A stretch of 64,000 nucleotides of DNA from Paragordius varius (Eukaryota; Nematomorpha): contig OZ176057.1 of the NCBI GenBank assembly GCA_964247055.1, positions 1,426,001 through 1,490,000 of the forward strand. The letters are read 5' to 3'. A program made the translations under genes and the position numbers. The first letter of the stretch is position 1. Each line of letters opens with the position of its first letter. The notes below the pieces were generated by a model. It saw only the letters and a list, made by a program, of their open reading frames with translations. It made no database searches and had not been told where the DNA came from. This document shows, piece after piece, positions 1-12,507 of the stretch.

Positions 1-1309
1 TGAAAAATAAGTTTTTATCATTTCTTTGTGTCACTGAGAAAATATATAACTTTTAAATCAATTTTGAGGTCACAAAAATTCATAAATTAATTTTAATATT
101 TAAATAAAATCACCTTTAATAATACACCAAAACACATCTCATAATCAATTTTAATAAACTTTAATTAATTATTAAAATGTCTCTAATAAATAATAATCAT
201 TTTTATGCATATTATGTTTAAACTTGTTGTAAGCTCGTCTGTGGTAGTTGATTGCGTGATAACTAATATATAAAAATTTTTAATTTGTTGAAACTCTACC
301 CATTATAATTTAAAAAATTTTGTATTCCTTAAATAAAATTTTAAAATTGTTTTTGCGAGGACAATAACCAATAATAGAATTTATGGGGCCGTTTTGCTAC
401 ATTTTTCAAAATATCCATTAATTTCAACACCTCGATTCAAATTTGGGTATCTAAAGTCTCCCCAGATCATGAAATCGATATTAATTAAAAACCACCCAAT
501 AGAATGGTCCTAAATTAAATTTATGTGTGTATCTTAAAGTACAATTTAATTTATATTTAAATAAAATTCAGTGTTTTTTTACAAAACTTATCAACCTACT
601 TCGACGCCATTCATAACAATTTTGCAAAATATCGTGTTTATTTGACTCTAACGCTAATAAGGTTTATTTTTTATTCAAATCACATCTAAGATTGATATAA
701 ACAAAAAAGGTGGTTTATAATGCATTATTTATATTTAGCTAATACACACATGTACTGACTATATTTTAAACTTGAATTGCATCCATAAAATAAGTAATAT
801 CAACTCAAAATAATAATAATGGCAAAAATATTTGAAAAAATTGATGACTTTCTTAATTACGATGGATGATGTTTTATTCTACAAAATGGATAGGGAAACC
901 TATTTCTTAGGAATTTGTGATACTTTTCCGAAAAAATAACTCGAATATTTAGGAATTATTATCGTAACTTCTATACATAAGAAAAAAGGTTTCCCTTAAG
1001 TTTTAGAAAAGTCTATTATTTTATGAAATCGATCAAAAAAGATGGAATCAGGAAATATATTATTTAAAAAATATGTGTTTGGTGGCGGAACCCAATTATT
1101 TTAATTTTAAACCTTATTAATTTGGTAAAAGAGTTATTTTCAATACTCTTTCAATATACTTAAAATTTAATAAAATTTGATTAAGGCGTGTATGGAATAA
1201 AAAAAGTTGTCTAAAATTAAATGATCAAAACTATCGTTAAAGTAAAGTTTGGGAAAATATTGTCAAATTTTAACCATTTGTTGATTTTTACGCTACTGTA
1301 TTATGAGAA
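1..1309. other. AT-rich DNA, no gene seen
   Basis: No convincing coding frame, RNA gene or transposon end is visible. A short motif at about 220-280 (cttgt..gtagttgattgcgtg..aacta) is one of six copies of the head of local repeat R3, which recurs near 1325, 3828, 5898, 7948 and 9055. Confidence 0.6.
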
Positions 1310-1840
1310 TTATTAATTTTTCATTAACTTGTAGTTGATTCCTCGGAAGTTATCAATTGCTTGGTAGCTATATAAAAAATTATAAAGATATCAAAAATTA
1401 TTGAATAAAAGTATTAATTTAATTTTGTTATTCTAATAATATTTAAGTTCGAAATAATAGGTGTTTTTTGTTTTACATACAAAGAGCGCCAAATTAGGGT
1501 CAAAATAGTCCCTATTTTCCTTATTTTAGTAAATATTCAAAAAAAATCAGGTGATACATTGCATCTAAGGGTAATAAACTAAAAACTTTTTTTAAGCGTT
1601 CGTCCATTATTTTCATTAAAATACTTATCGTTTAAATATTTTGTAATTAAGCTCGTGTTTTTAGAGCTTAGACATTTATTATAAGTAAAGCGTCTAATTT
1701 TTGAATGAAAATTATCAAAAAGATCGTATAGCATTATGGTTATTTGGGGATTCAACATATATAAATTTTTCTCAACATGACCTCTTAACGTTTGATAGTA
1801 AAACATGTGTGCTTAACCCGTTTGGCATCTGATATGGATT
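1310..1840 (+). repeat. R3 repeat unit, copy 1
   Basis: This segment aligns by eye with about 3810-4290. In order both carry the head (acttgtagttgattcctcgg..gttgtcaattgcttggtagct), a stretch with 'ggtcaaaatag..ccctattt', a block ending 'gatacattgcat', a block around 'agacatttat..aagtaaag', and a tail with 'aacatgtg..ttaacccgtt'. The offset is about 2.46-2.5 kb throughout, which suggests an old, diverged tandem duplication. The small frame across it on the minus strand shows no protein signature. Confidence 0.6.
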
Positions 1841-2327
1841 AATATAATTATTATATATAAACGTACGTTTTAAATAATATAGCACTACGACTTACTTTTC
1901 TAAATAGAAAAAAAAGGTTCATGACAGACCTAGATTTCGTATTGTTATCCGTTAAAAATAATTTCTCCTATTTCAAGAACACATATTTTTAACCAAATGT
2001 CAAGAGGTTAGGGCGCAAAAACTAAATGTTTAACATATTTGGTTCTGACACTTTACTTTATATAAATGTGGAATCTTATAACAAGACAAGCTTAAAAATT
2101 ATATATTCTTGTATTATCCATTGGCAAAAGCTGTTTTCAAAAATAAAAATTATATGACGAAAATTGATAAAACCGGCTGTTTGCTCAAAATTAATTTTTT
2201 AGTATATTTTTATATGGAGCGTGATACTCAAATTTCTTCTTACTCGAAAAGCTGATAATTTTTCCGTTCAAAAAACACAAAATTAAAAACCACATTTATT
2301 TTTTTTATAACATTACTAGCGTAAATC
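1841..2327. other. AT-rich DNA, nothing recognised
   Basis: No coding, RNA or transposon signature is seen between the first R3 unit and the GC-rich hairpin island. Confidence 0.5.
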
Positions 2328-2390
2328 TCGTGCTGCTACGCAGCCCGAGGAAGTCCTTCGGACTTCTGGAGGGGGTGGGGGGGTTATTTG
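2328..2390. repeat. GC-rich island with two adjacent hairpins
   Basis: An abrupt GC-rich patch in very AT-rich DNA. It holds two back-to-back perfect hairpins: gctgc-tac-gcagc (5-bp stem) and gaagtcc-ttc-ggacttc (7-bp stem), followed by a G-run (ggagggggtgggggg). Such composition usually marks the end of a mobile element or a structured RNA, but no partner end is identified. Confidence 0.55.
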
Positions 2391-3000
2391 AAAAAAGGGA
2401 CAATAAAATGATCCACATATGTGGATTATTTCGAAACATTATTCAATAGCTATGATCTCATAGGAATTATAAAACGGTGCATTCATACATTGATTGTTTA
2501 CTTGAGGGAAAAATTGATGTAAAAAAATATTTATACATATGATAGAAACTCCTTACTCAGCAGCTATCATCAAAGAAACGCCTGACTAAAATTTTTGCCT
2601 TTCAACAGGGAATACGTGGATTCCATATAGAATTTTTACGGTCTCATACCTAGGGCAGAAAATCGATTTAAAAAATTATTTTTGTGGACTTTGTTTTTTG
2701 ATAAAAATGGCATTTTAGGGGGGGTTAGCGGGTAAAAAAAGGGCCTAAATTAAAAAAGTGACTCGACTATGTTCGGCGCAATCGAAAATAAGTAAAGAAA
2801 AATCATATTTGAAATAGAATGGACCAACACGTTGTCCGGAAAATTGTCTCAAAGACACGATTTTTGTGGGCTTCTGTTTTCAAAAAAAACCCGTTTTTCA
2901 CACGGAGTGGGCCCGAACTGAGGGCCTATTTTAAAAAAAGGGCGAAGCTATTGTCGGGGCATTCATTAATGATTATATTTTTTCGAAGTTTGGATTTGAA
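2365..3000 (+). repeat. Imperfect repeats downstream of the GC island
   Basis: At least three diverged units share a G-run, then 'aaaaaaaggg(c/a)c..aa', then 'tcg..tattcg/ttcgg': around 2365-2440, 2700-2790 and 2895-2990. The last two also share 'atttttgtgg(a/g)ctt'. A 106-residue open frame at 2819-3139 falls across the units and has no recognisable domain. Confidence 0.45.
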
Positions 3001-3809
3001 TGGGTCTACCGTACCAGATCACAAAGCCAGAATTTTCCATTTTTATAAATATATATATTTTCAATTTTATATTTACAAAAAGGTATTTTCAAATAGCTTT
3101 AATTTAGCAGAAAATGAATCCGTTTATGTGGAACAATAGCTAAAAATTTTTGGGTAGGTGTCAATTTTTTATCACGCTATTAATAAATATTTTTATTTTT
3201 ATCAATTGGTTTTAAAGAATTTATTTTTTCAATCAAAAAATGGCTGCCCCAAGGCTATCAAATTTTTATTTTATACACAAAAAACAAAATAAATACTTTT
3301 TATGTTTATGATCATATATAATGAGAATGTCATCACCAAACCCCAAATAATATAAAAAGATAACTAATACATCCGAGAAATTTGTCTGAATTTTGTCTCT
3401 ATATGATTTTTACTAAGGACGTGAAAAAGGTTCCAAATTTCTAAATAAAACCCCAAACTTTATCAATTCATATTTAATATTATATTTCCTTGAGAAAACC
3501 CAATTAACTCTAAAATAACCAATTTATACAAATTCAAATATAATATGTTTTAACATTAACTAGCAAGTTTTTTATACAATGCGGATAATTTAAGTACCTT
3601 TTATGGTGTTTTTAATTTATATATTATATAATAACTTTTCTTTTTTAACATATTATAAAATTTAATTTATTTCTCAGTAGGAAAAGCAATAAGTTTTTTA
3701 TAATTTTTAATTCATTTTGTAACAAAAGTTCAGGGTTTATAAAGAGATTCAATAGAAATTTGAAGTTTAACATCCTCTTATTTTTATAAAAATTTCGATT
3801 TTCCATTCA
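3001..3809. other. AT-rich DNA with a short shared block
   Basis: No gene is seen. About 3320-3400 (tcatcaccaaaccc..aatataaa) resembles about 6180-6250 (tcatcaccaaactc..aatataaa), adding to the impression that the first 9 kb consists of related, decayed units. Confidence 0.45.
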
Positions 3810-4290
3810 TTGTTAAATATGATTTCAAACTTGTGGTCGGTTCCTCGGTAGTTGTCGACTGTGTGGTACCTGATTTATAAATACAAAGGTATATATTAAA
3901 ATAATTTAAAAAATGATATTATATTGTTTTACAATGAAAGTTTTTTGCTATTTCATGCATAATGTACAAAATTTAGGTCAAAAAATAGTTTTTTAACCCT
4001 ATTTTTAGATAATGCCGACCTCAGAAAATTGGGGATATATTGCATACAAGGATGGACTTTAAATATATAATTAGATGTGTACATAATTAAAATGTGTTTG
4101 CAATAAGCTCCGACATTTATGAAGTAAAGAGTATAAATTCTGTGAATCAGTAGGATCATATTTAGAATCATCTTAACTTGCATACAAAAAATATATAAAT
4201 TTTAACTAAAAATATGTCTGGAAACGCTTATTTTCGCAGACTAACTTCTAATTAATTGGCAACATGTGATTAACCCGTTAGGCTGAAAAT
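3810..4290 (+). repeat. R3 repeat unit, copy 2
   Basis: Second copy of the unit at 1310-1840, with the same order of blocks. It starts with 'acttgtggtcggttcctcgg' and ends near 'aacatgtgattaacccgtt'. Divergence is high and indels are frequent, so it is an old copy. Confidence 0.6.
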
Positions 4291-5107
4291 CGTGAAACAT
4301 ATTAAAACAATAAATTGGTTAAAAAACTTCGACACTAAAAAAATATTTCGTCTTATTTCAATTATAATATATTAAAATAGATATATGACAATACAAATTT
4401 AAATAATTGTTGTTGTTATGTATTGTTGTGGTCATTTTTAGGTTATGTTGGTATTATGTCTATTTATGCGATTTGATAACAATTTAGCCATAAATTAAGA
4501 TTGATCTACAAAATTTTAAATATCATAATTGGTTAAAGAGAAGCTAACAATACTTTTCATAATATAATGTAAAAACTTTGGTTTGATAATAAAAAATTTA
4601 AATATTAACAGCTGATTTAAAACAGTTGTTGAAAAAAACGTGATCCCTAAACCTTTTTCAAAGCGATAATTTTGACCCTAAAATCGCCACACTCTATGTA
4701 AAAACAAGAATAAATATTATTAATTATTGATAAAACCTGTTAGGGGTAAAATAGGTTGTTATAGCTATTTTTGTAAACAATTACTTTTATGTTGCCAAAA
4801 TTAATTTGTAAAAAAAAATATTTGATTTAGATAGGAAAAAGTATGATATTAAAATGAAAAATATCTAAAAAAATTTTTTTTCATATTTGCTTATATATAT
4901 TTTTATATTCATTAGAAGGCTTTTTATAAAGCCATATATATGTATTGGTTTGTCAGTTGGCAAAAACATTTTAATATTCAATATGTATATCATTATTAAT
5001 AAACCGTTCAAAAAAAGATTTTACAAAATTTTGTAAGTACTTTTTAATTATATTAAATATCATTTTTGTACTTTTGATGCTTTTTTTAATATGTCAAAGC
5101 TTTACCA
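4291..5107. other. AT-rich DNA, nothing recognised
   Basis: No supported feature is seen. Confidence 0.5.
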
Positions 5108-5109
5108 TA

Positions 5110-5429
5110 ACATTTACAGTTCAAAATCACCCTTGAACAAATTCACCCTTGAACAATTCATTGAACAAATATAAATCACCTTGAAATAAATTAAGTGTTT
5201 TCAAAAATTACTAATTTTTTCATATTTTTAAAAAATGAAATATTTCGTTTAAAATTTACATAATGTGAAATAATAAACTATGCCATTAGGATATATTTCA
5301 TATTAATGATGAGTATTAGACCGACAGAAAACACATAATTTATTTTTAGGGTGTAAATTGTTCAAGGGTTAATTTGAATTGCTCGAGGGGGATTTGAATT
5401 GTTTAAGGGTGAATTTGAATTGTAAATGG
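5110..5429. mobile_element. M3 foldback MITE, copy 1
   Basis: A non-coding element of about 320 bp flanked by TA on both sides. The ends are inverted (acatttacagttcaaa against tttgaattgtaaatgg). The subterminal DNA on both sides is a short tandem repeat of roughly 20 bp (tttgaattgttcaagggtga and its complement), three to four units on the right. The interior shares 'aaataaattaagtgttttc' and 'aaaacacataatttatttt' with the copy at 29944-30178. The TA flanks suggest mobilisation by a Tc1/mariner-type transposase. Confidence 0.75.
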
Positions 5430-6307
5430 TATAAATAAGTATGTTTTATATTTTGTGCATTATATTACAAATTTGCAGTCAGTATAAAATTTTCTAATAC
5501 AGGTAATTTTTGAAAATCAGTTACTATTGCAATGCATCTCAAACTTTAAAATTAAAAGTGATGATAATCATTAGGAAAAAATATAAGAGGAAAGCCAAAT
5601 TTTTGACACAAAAATATAAAGGTAAAGGATTATATCGAGATTTTCTATCGGACAAAAGTTAAAAGACACTACAAATTATTATATAGAATTTTCAATTTTG
5701 TAGGATTCAGGAAATTAATTATTTTTTATGCCTTGATAATCTTAAAATATTATTAAAAAAATTTCAATTAGAGTTTATGATTGTATATGAAATTATATTT
5801 AATTTAAAGGATATTAAATAAACTAATTTATCAACTAATATAACATAAAATTTTTTCAAAAATTAAAAAAAAGTATATAATTAAATAATCTAAAATTGTA
5901 ACTTGTTGTTGGTTGCTCGCTAGTTGTCATATTCGTCATTGCTAAGAAATAAAAAATATTTTTAAATGCAAGTTTTTTAATTTAATTTAAATTCTTTCAT
6001 TCTGAATTGAATGATATTATAAATATCAGGTATGAGGTTAATAACATTTTATTCTAAGTATAAAATACTTACAGAGATTGTTTTGAATCAAAAAATAAGC
6101 AAAAACTTAGAAGTTTTTTTGTTACAATTAAAATAATTTTCTCTCAAATAATTTTGATATTATATAGCCTAAAAATAACTTTCATCACCAAACTCGCAAT
6201 ATAAAGATACATTAAGTTAATGACACGTATCCTAGAGATAATATATTTCTAATCCATGTTTTTTAAGGAATGAGATCTATACATACAATTGCATGCATCT
6301 TTATCAG
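5430..6307. other. AT-rich DNA with an R3 head
   Basis: The only recognisable item is an R3 head at about 5895-5950 (acttgttgttggttgctcgctagttgtc..). No gene is seen. Confidence 0.5.
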
Positions 6308-6559
6308 AGGCTTAGCTTGCATTTCTGGCGCCCGAGAATCCGAGATGGCACGCCCATGCACCTTGCATTTTTAAAAAAATTATCAATAAACCGGGGTCAT
6401 AGTACTCCTAAATAGATGATTTTTTTGAATTATTTAAAATAATAACTTTTAAATACATATTTTTTTTGCAATAAAATTAAAATATTTTAAAATCCGGGGC
6501 CCCTTCAACTATGGCGCCCCGTGCATAAGCCCCCCCTTTTCCTCCCCCTAGCTACGCCT
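6308..6559. mobile_element. Non-autonomous TIR element, GC-rich ends
   Basis: About 250 bp with inverted ends aggcttagct and agctacgcct. Just inside are GC-rich inverted segments (ctggcgcccgag on the left, gggccccttcaactatggcgcc on the right) around an AT-rich core. No coding capacity. The superfamily and target duplication are not clear. Confidence 0.65.
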
Positions 6560-6809
6560 ATTTTGCAATCCAAAATACAATGAATGGGTTTATAATATGT
6601 AAGTTTTTTATAAATATTAAATCTAATTATAACATATGGGTCTTTACTTTTTATGTTTTATTTTCATTATGGTATTAATTTTTATTAAAATTTTTATTGG
6701 CTATGTATGAGATTTTTTAATTTTTTGATTAAATATTAAAGAATTTTAGAGAGTACCTCCGTTTGATAAAGTCAAGAAATTATATTTAGATTCAATTTTT
6801 GATTCAATT

Positions 6810-7345
6810 ATAGCTTCTGAACCTATTGGGGTAGTTTTCACCATAGGGCCATTTGAAATTTAAATAAAAAAATATATTTAGCATTGGGACTTTAAAAATA
6901 TGCTTTTTATAACCTTTTGGGCGTATAACAAAATTTTTAAACATGTAAAATTGTAGAAATCTCACCTCAAACTTTTTCGTAGTGCCATTTTATTTTTTTG
7001 CAATTGTAAATACACGCGAAACTTTATATTATGGTAAAAAATATAATTAATTAATTTTGGGAAGATGAAATTCAACTAACCAAAATTTTTGGATATTTTT
7101 TGATTTTAATTTCAGCTGTTCGCCATAATGTTGGAGTGTCTGGATTATGGGACTGAGAAGTAAGTTACACTTTAAAAATATTATCATTTTGTAAATCTAA
7201 TACCGGAGAAAAGGCGCTGATAATTAAATATTAACCAAAGAAGCGTTAAAAACAGTAGTTTGTTTATTACTTTATGTTCTAGGGTTCAGAAGTATGTCCC
7301 AAAATGTCATCGTGAATTAAAAATGATAATTTTAAGTGTTAAAAC
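6810..7345 (+). mobile_element. R1 TIR element, copy near 7 kb
   Basis: One of at least eight copies of local family R1. Shared landmarks in order are 'ggggtagttttca', 'tctcacctcaaactttttcg', a poly-T stretch, 'tttcagctgttcgcc', 'cccaaaatgtcatcgtg' and 'aagtgttaa'. Better-preserved copies show inverted ends reading TTAACACTTCATTACC. The left end here is decayed. Non-coding. Confidence 0.55.
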
Positions 7346-9224
7346 TTTAAAATAGCAGAAAAATCCATGAGTTTTATTTGCTTGTTATAAAATATAAAAC
7401 AAACAATATTATAAATGTGGCTGTTTAAAAGATGAATTAGGCGAAATAGAAAGTGGTTTATTTAAAACATACACACTCTACCATCCAACCATATATAATT
7501 AAAATCCATCTGTCTTTTTCAATCTAATTTCTTCATTAAATATATTTATATTATTGTTTATATTAATTCATAAGCCTAAAAATTGGGAATCTTATGTTAA
7601 CTGTTTTTTACGACGACGACCTCCGCTTTTCACTTAAAAAATTCTTAAAGCTTAATTGGAACCGGGTATTTCATTGCAAACAGAACGCCATTATATATTG
7701 CTAATAATTTAAAATAAAGCTTAAATCATTTAGTTGATGAGACATAATATGTGATTTATTTTGCTTTCATGTTAAAACATTTTTTTGTGTAAATAAAATC
7801 TAAAGTTTCTCTTAATTATTTCTAATTTCACTTATTATTAAAATAATTCCAAGTTTCTTTTAATGTGCATAATTGCTCTCTGGGGATATAAATAAATTTA
7901 AAATTTACCATGATTCACTCAATTATTATTAAAGTTTTAAAACTAACTTGTAAAAGGTATTGTAGTTGGTGGACTGGTCGCTAAAAATTATGTAAAATAT
8001 TTTCATAAAAAATTATTTATCATAGTGGTCAATTAATAAAAAGTAGGCATAATAAAGCAAATATATGAAATAATTATCTGGTCAAGTTTAAGGATACTTA
8101 TGAGTAATACTGAAACTTATTTTTAAGATGGAGACAATGATGGCCTAACTTCAGAATTTGAGATACATTTGAAGTACACACGCAATATAAAAAAATAAAT
8201 GCAAAAACAGAAAACAGATTTTTTCCATATCGTCTTTTGATTCAACCAATAATTTTAAAATTTTCTTACCATAATTAACCAAAGTAACATGAAAAAACCA
8301 AAACAGTTGAAGTACCTCCTAATGATTTATTTGAATTAACCGTATATGTGATTTTATTAAATTTATTGAAATCTTGTAAACAGACGATTAAATTGTTTTT
8401 TAATTTTACTCTCTTTTCTATAAAACTGTTTTGGAGGTGTAAAAATTTGTATTACTAACTGCACAATGAAGATTTGACATTAGTTTTAAGGTACATAAAA
8501 CCTAGCTAATCTTAAAAATAAGACTATCCAAAAAATTGAAAAGTGTTATGATCAGCATCACTAGCCTATATAAATACTGTTATTTAAAAGAATTAGAGTG
8601 GGCTCTCCAGAGGGCAGGTCCACTGTAGTGAGAAAAAATAATGAATCTCTCTTTTTTCCCTAAAATTTAAGGAATAAGGAATTAATTGTATTAGAACTTG
8701 TCAAAGCTATAAAACTCTCTCCTGTCCAGGGCTGACAGTTTAAATTTAAATAATTTCAAAGGTCCTAGGCCTTAACTATTTGGTCCTTACGCTTCACTGT
8801 AATAAATGGCAATAAATACGATTATAAAAAGTATATTTAGTGAGGATGATTAGAAATAAATTGAGAAATATATAATTGTTTAAAAATTAAAAAAGCTTCA
8901 AAAACTTAATTAAATATTTCTTAAATTAAATACTTGTATTAAATTCAGTGGATATGGTGTTGGCAGTTGCTTTATTAAAATAAATACCGCAAAATTATTT
9001 ATTAAATATAATTAATTTTTAGCTGTGTTTTTGTATTGAATGAAAATTTTTTTATACTTGAAAGTGGTTGACTAGTTGTAGATTGATTGGAAGCTAGATT
9101 AACATATTTAAAAATAAATATTTTAATACAAAAATGAAAAATAATTGTTGTTATAGAAAGATTTTTCTTACAACTACAATCAAATAATCAAAGTTAAATG
9201 TGTTTCCAATTTACACTTTTTAAA
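7346..9224. other. AT-rich DNA with two R3 heads
   Basis: R3 heads lie at about 7945-7990 and 9055-9105. About 8140-8175 (cctaacttcagaatttgagatacattt) matches the inner block of R3 copy 2. The rest shows no gene. A less AT-rich patch at 8597-8640 and 8715-8810 has no recognisable protein or RNA. Confidence 0.45.
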
Positions 9225-9457
9225 CACGTCCAACACAGATGGTTTGGCGGGCCGCATATGGAAATATGGGCCTTGACAAATATTTTTTTATATTAATTTT
9301 GGACATAAGAATGTAAAACGACAACTATTTATTTAAAATATTTACGAGTTCATTGCCGAAATTGGGAAAGAATCAAAAAATTTTGTCTAAATTTTGTATT
9401 TATATTTTCTGCCGGGCCGCAGAAATTTTTTGAAGGGTTACGAGTTGAGGACCCCTG
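9225..9457. mobile_element. Short hAT-type non-autonomous element
   Basis: About 235 bp whose right end reads tcggggtcctcaactcg-like on the complement (gagttgaggacccctg on the plus strand). The left end, cacgtccaacac, is a decayed counterpart. GC-rich subterminal blocks (ggcgggccgcat, gccgggccgcag) are typical of hAT elements with a CAGGGGTCC end. No open frame. Target duplication not clear. Confidence 0.6.
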
Positions 9458-10214
9458 ATCTAAACCTTAGTTTTGTAAAAATTATAGTTTATAGTTCCTG
9501 GAGATGAGAGGTGAAAATTGTGATTACATATTATAATTATTTAATGTATGAAAATGAAACTTATAAAAAATATGGTTTTTTTCTGTAAAAAATTAAGTGA
9601 CTGTTAAAATGAACTTTTTTCGTCTTTTAATTAAATTAAAATTTTTAATTTTGTATTATAAAAAATTTATATAACATAATAAATAGCAAAAGTTGCCTCA
9701 GGTCTCCTTAACCTGTAGAATTTATTTTAGGAGGAGGTTGTGATTCGAATGATGTCGGAAAATATTTTATAATTATTTTCCATAAAAACTTATGAAAAAT
9801 AATTATATGTATATTGGATCAAAGATAATACCTTCTAAATTTTTATAAACAATCAAAGAAAAATTTTAAGATTCCATTATAATTATTATATATTTAACTA
9901 TTCAAAAAATTAAAATACGGTAACAATAATTAGATGGCGAATTTTCGGCTATACGAAAATGAATTAGTGAAATTTCATTTATACATATTGTAAACAACCT
10001 ATAAAACACTGTGAACTCTATTATGGAAACGAAATTCAGATTGCAGCAGTCTCAGATGATTCTAGTCACGTAAAGTTTAAATTTTACGGATCTTACCTAT
10101 TCAAATATTTGAATTTATAAATTATATATGATGCAAATACAGTCATGGAATATCTATTATTTATGTATTTGTATTTTTTGATATATTCCAAAATAACCCC
10201 AAAGCAAATGTATA
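9458..10214. other. AT-rich DNA, nothing recognised
   Basis: No supported feature is seen. Confidence 0.5.
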
Positions 10215-10387
10215 CAATAGGCATTTTAATAGTTGTTTATTTCACACTATAGTTGGGCGATTCGCAGTAGTATATAGAAAAAAAGGAAAAAATTATTTAT
10301 ATAAAATTTTGTTGTTTTTCCACACACTACTGTGTTGCAAATTGCCCTACTATATTGTGAAATAAGCAATCATTAAAATGCACACTC
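10215..10387. mobile_element. M2 MITE, copy 1
   Basis: About 173 bp with ~50-bp TIRs. The left arm reads ggcattttaatagttgtttatttcacactatagttgggc (in pieces) and the right arm is its complement, ending gcaatcattaaaatgcacactc. TA flanks both sides. No coding. The terminal GAGTATGCATTTT-like motif resembles the end of the large foldback element at 46992 (CAGTATGCATTTT). Confidence 0.75.
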
Positions 10388-10462
10388 TATAAAGCTCTAT
10401 TTTTGTAATACAAGCATTTTCAATTTCATATACTACCTCTATGATTTAACTTTAAACAAACA

Positions 10463-10537
10463 ACATACAAAACATAAAGGCAAAAAAAATTTAGAAAGAC
10501 GCAATATTACTTTTAAAACCTTGAGATTACCGTAAAA
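10463..10537 (+). repeat. M1 single-arm remnant
   Basis: A lone arm of family M1 (acaaaacataaaggcaaa..tttagaaagacgcaatattac..aaaaccttgag) lies between the two M2 copies. No right arm is found downstream. Confidence 0.45.
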
Positions 10538-10540
10538 ACC

Positions 10541-10726
10541 AACTTCCTAATGGTTGCTTATTTCAAACTATAATTGGGCAATTCGCACCATATTAGTCGA
10601 TGGTAACCACATAACGTAAGAAAGGAGTAAATTCTTTATTCAACATTTTATTGTTTTTCCATACACTACTGTGTTGTAAATAATTCAACTATAGTGTTGA
10701 ATAAGCAACCATAAAAATGCATACTC
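10541..10726. mobile_element. M2 MITE, copy 2
   Basis: Second M2 copy in the same orientation as copy 1. The arms read taatggttgcttatttcaaactataattgggc and the complement ending gcaaccataaaaatgcatactc. TA follows the right end; the left tip is lost. The internal 'ttgtttttcca(c/t)acactactgtgttg' is shared with copy 1. Confidence 0.72.
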
Positions 10727-11872
10727 TAATTGAGTTACAACCAATATCTTATATTAACCATTTCGTCTCAAAACGATGAGAGTTTTATAAAAAATCACGA
10801 TTTAATACCCGGTTTTTTTATAAACAAAAAATTTTTTTTTATTTTTACGCTTTTGTATGTATATTAATTTAAGTTTCTGCAATGGCTCAAAATTTTTGTA
10901 TCAAAAAATATTGCATTTTTTTTTCTATTTTTAGCTATTATTAAATTAAATGTCAACTTATTTGGAGAATAAGGACGATTGATTTTGTTAAATTTTGTTT
11001 GAAACTATTTTTTTGTTCTTATAATTTTACGTTTTGTTCACACTATTTATACAAATATAAATTTTTCATATAAAATTCGTCTTTCAAAATATTATATTTT
11101 TCGTGGCTCTTTAAACAGATTTTTCTAAAAAAATGTAATTTTAAATTTCGTAAAAAAATAAAATTTATACAATAAAATTGTTAACAAATTGCAAAGCAGC
11201 TATAATTACAGAATATCTGAACCAGCTATAACAACAAAAATCATTTTTTGTCAATAATTTTATAAAATTAAATTAGTAATTTGTGAATCGTTTTTCAAAT
11301 TAAATATTTTTTTATATTTTTTTATGATAAATAATATTTTTTAAAAAAATATAAAAAAAAATATAAAAATTTTAAAATACCCAATGAATATATCAATATA
11401 TATGAAGGAATAGTCATCTCTACAACTATTTAAAATTATTTTTTTATTTTATCATTAAATAGCTCTTTTATTTCTAATTTAACTTTTTTTTGTAAAAAAT
11501 ATATACAAATTTAAATAATACTGGTGGTCGTATTCAATGGTATAGCTAAAATTAATATAAAATTAAAATTAAAATAAACTATTTATATTTTAATCTTTTT
11601 AAAATATTAATTTAGTAATTTACCTGTAGTTATGACAATAACCAGAGTTTCTAAAATTGAAATATAATTTTGATTGTTATAATTATTAAATTGTGGATTA
11701 GGATATACCTGGAATGGTTTATACAAGTCTTGTGGCGCTAAAAAACAATATTTTTAAAAAATTATAGAAAAAATTATTATTTATAATTAAAAAGTATTAA
11801 AAAATAATATATTGTGATATTGCAAAAATTGTTTAAATGCCCCAAAAAATTTGAAAAACAAGTGTAATTTAG
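10727..11872. other. Low-complexity AT-rich DNA
   Basis: Long A/T runs and no supported feature. Confidence 0.5.
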
Positions 11873-12098
11873 AGTAAAAATTGAAATTATACAGACAATG
11901 GAAAAATGATAAATATTTTTTGAAAAGATACCCATACTACTTTTTAAACCTTAACTTTTATTTAATTACATTTGAAAAATATGTAATTCATTCTACCAAT
12001 TAACATCTCTATTTTACGTCTAAAACAAAGATGTAATTGAAAAAAAACAAGAAAAAAGTATAGCAGTGTTTAAAAAAATATATTTTTACTATAATTTA
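11873..12098. mobile_element. M1 MITE, decayed copy
   Basis: The left arm is clear (agtaaaaattgaaattatacagaca..gataaatatttttt..aagatacccatactactttt). The right arm is weaker (aaaaaagtatagcagtgttt..tatatttttac). Non-coding, about 225 bp. Confidence 0.55.
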
Positions 12099-12277
12099 AA
12101 ATGTTTTAAAAATAACATATTGGTAAATCATGGAAAAAATAAACGGAAAATAATACACAACAATCTTAGTAATAAAAACGTATAAATTTAAAATGATCAA
12201 ATTATTGATATTTTTGATACATGCTGCCAATATAGTATTAACATTACAGATGTTTAAAATACGTAACAAAGTTGCAA

Positions 12278-12454
12278 AGGGGTGTCCAACACAAATATCC
12301 GCGGCTGTTTTGATAATTTCAGTTTTTTTTTAAATTTATTTTGAGCCAAATTTCAGATGACATTTCTAAATAATTTTTGATTGAATTCTAATTTTTTATT
12401 TTTTTTTAAGTTAGAGCTCTTTTGCTATCAAAAAAAGCGCGTTAAACATCCCTG
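12278..12454. mobile_element. Short hAT-type non-autonomous element
   Basis: Inverted ends aggggtgtccaacac..cgcgg and gcgcgttaaacatccctg enclose ~175 bp with no open frame. The end motif belongs to the CAGGGGTGTCC group typical of hAT elements. Confidence 0.6.
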
Positions 12455-12507
12455 AAGTAGCATGTAAGAAATAAAATTTAATAAAATATTTAAAAAAAAT
12501 CAAAAGA

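Noticed and set aside
2819-3139. 106-residue open frame on the plus strand
   Set aside because: It crosses imperfect tandem repeats, has no domain or signal, and shows strong AT-driven composition (Phe, Lys, Tyr).
8597-8810. Less AT-rich patches as a possible RNA gene or exon
   Set aside because: No tRNA, snRNA or coding signature and no convincing splice sites could be found.
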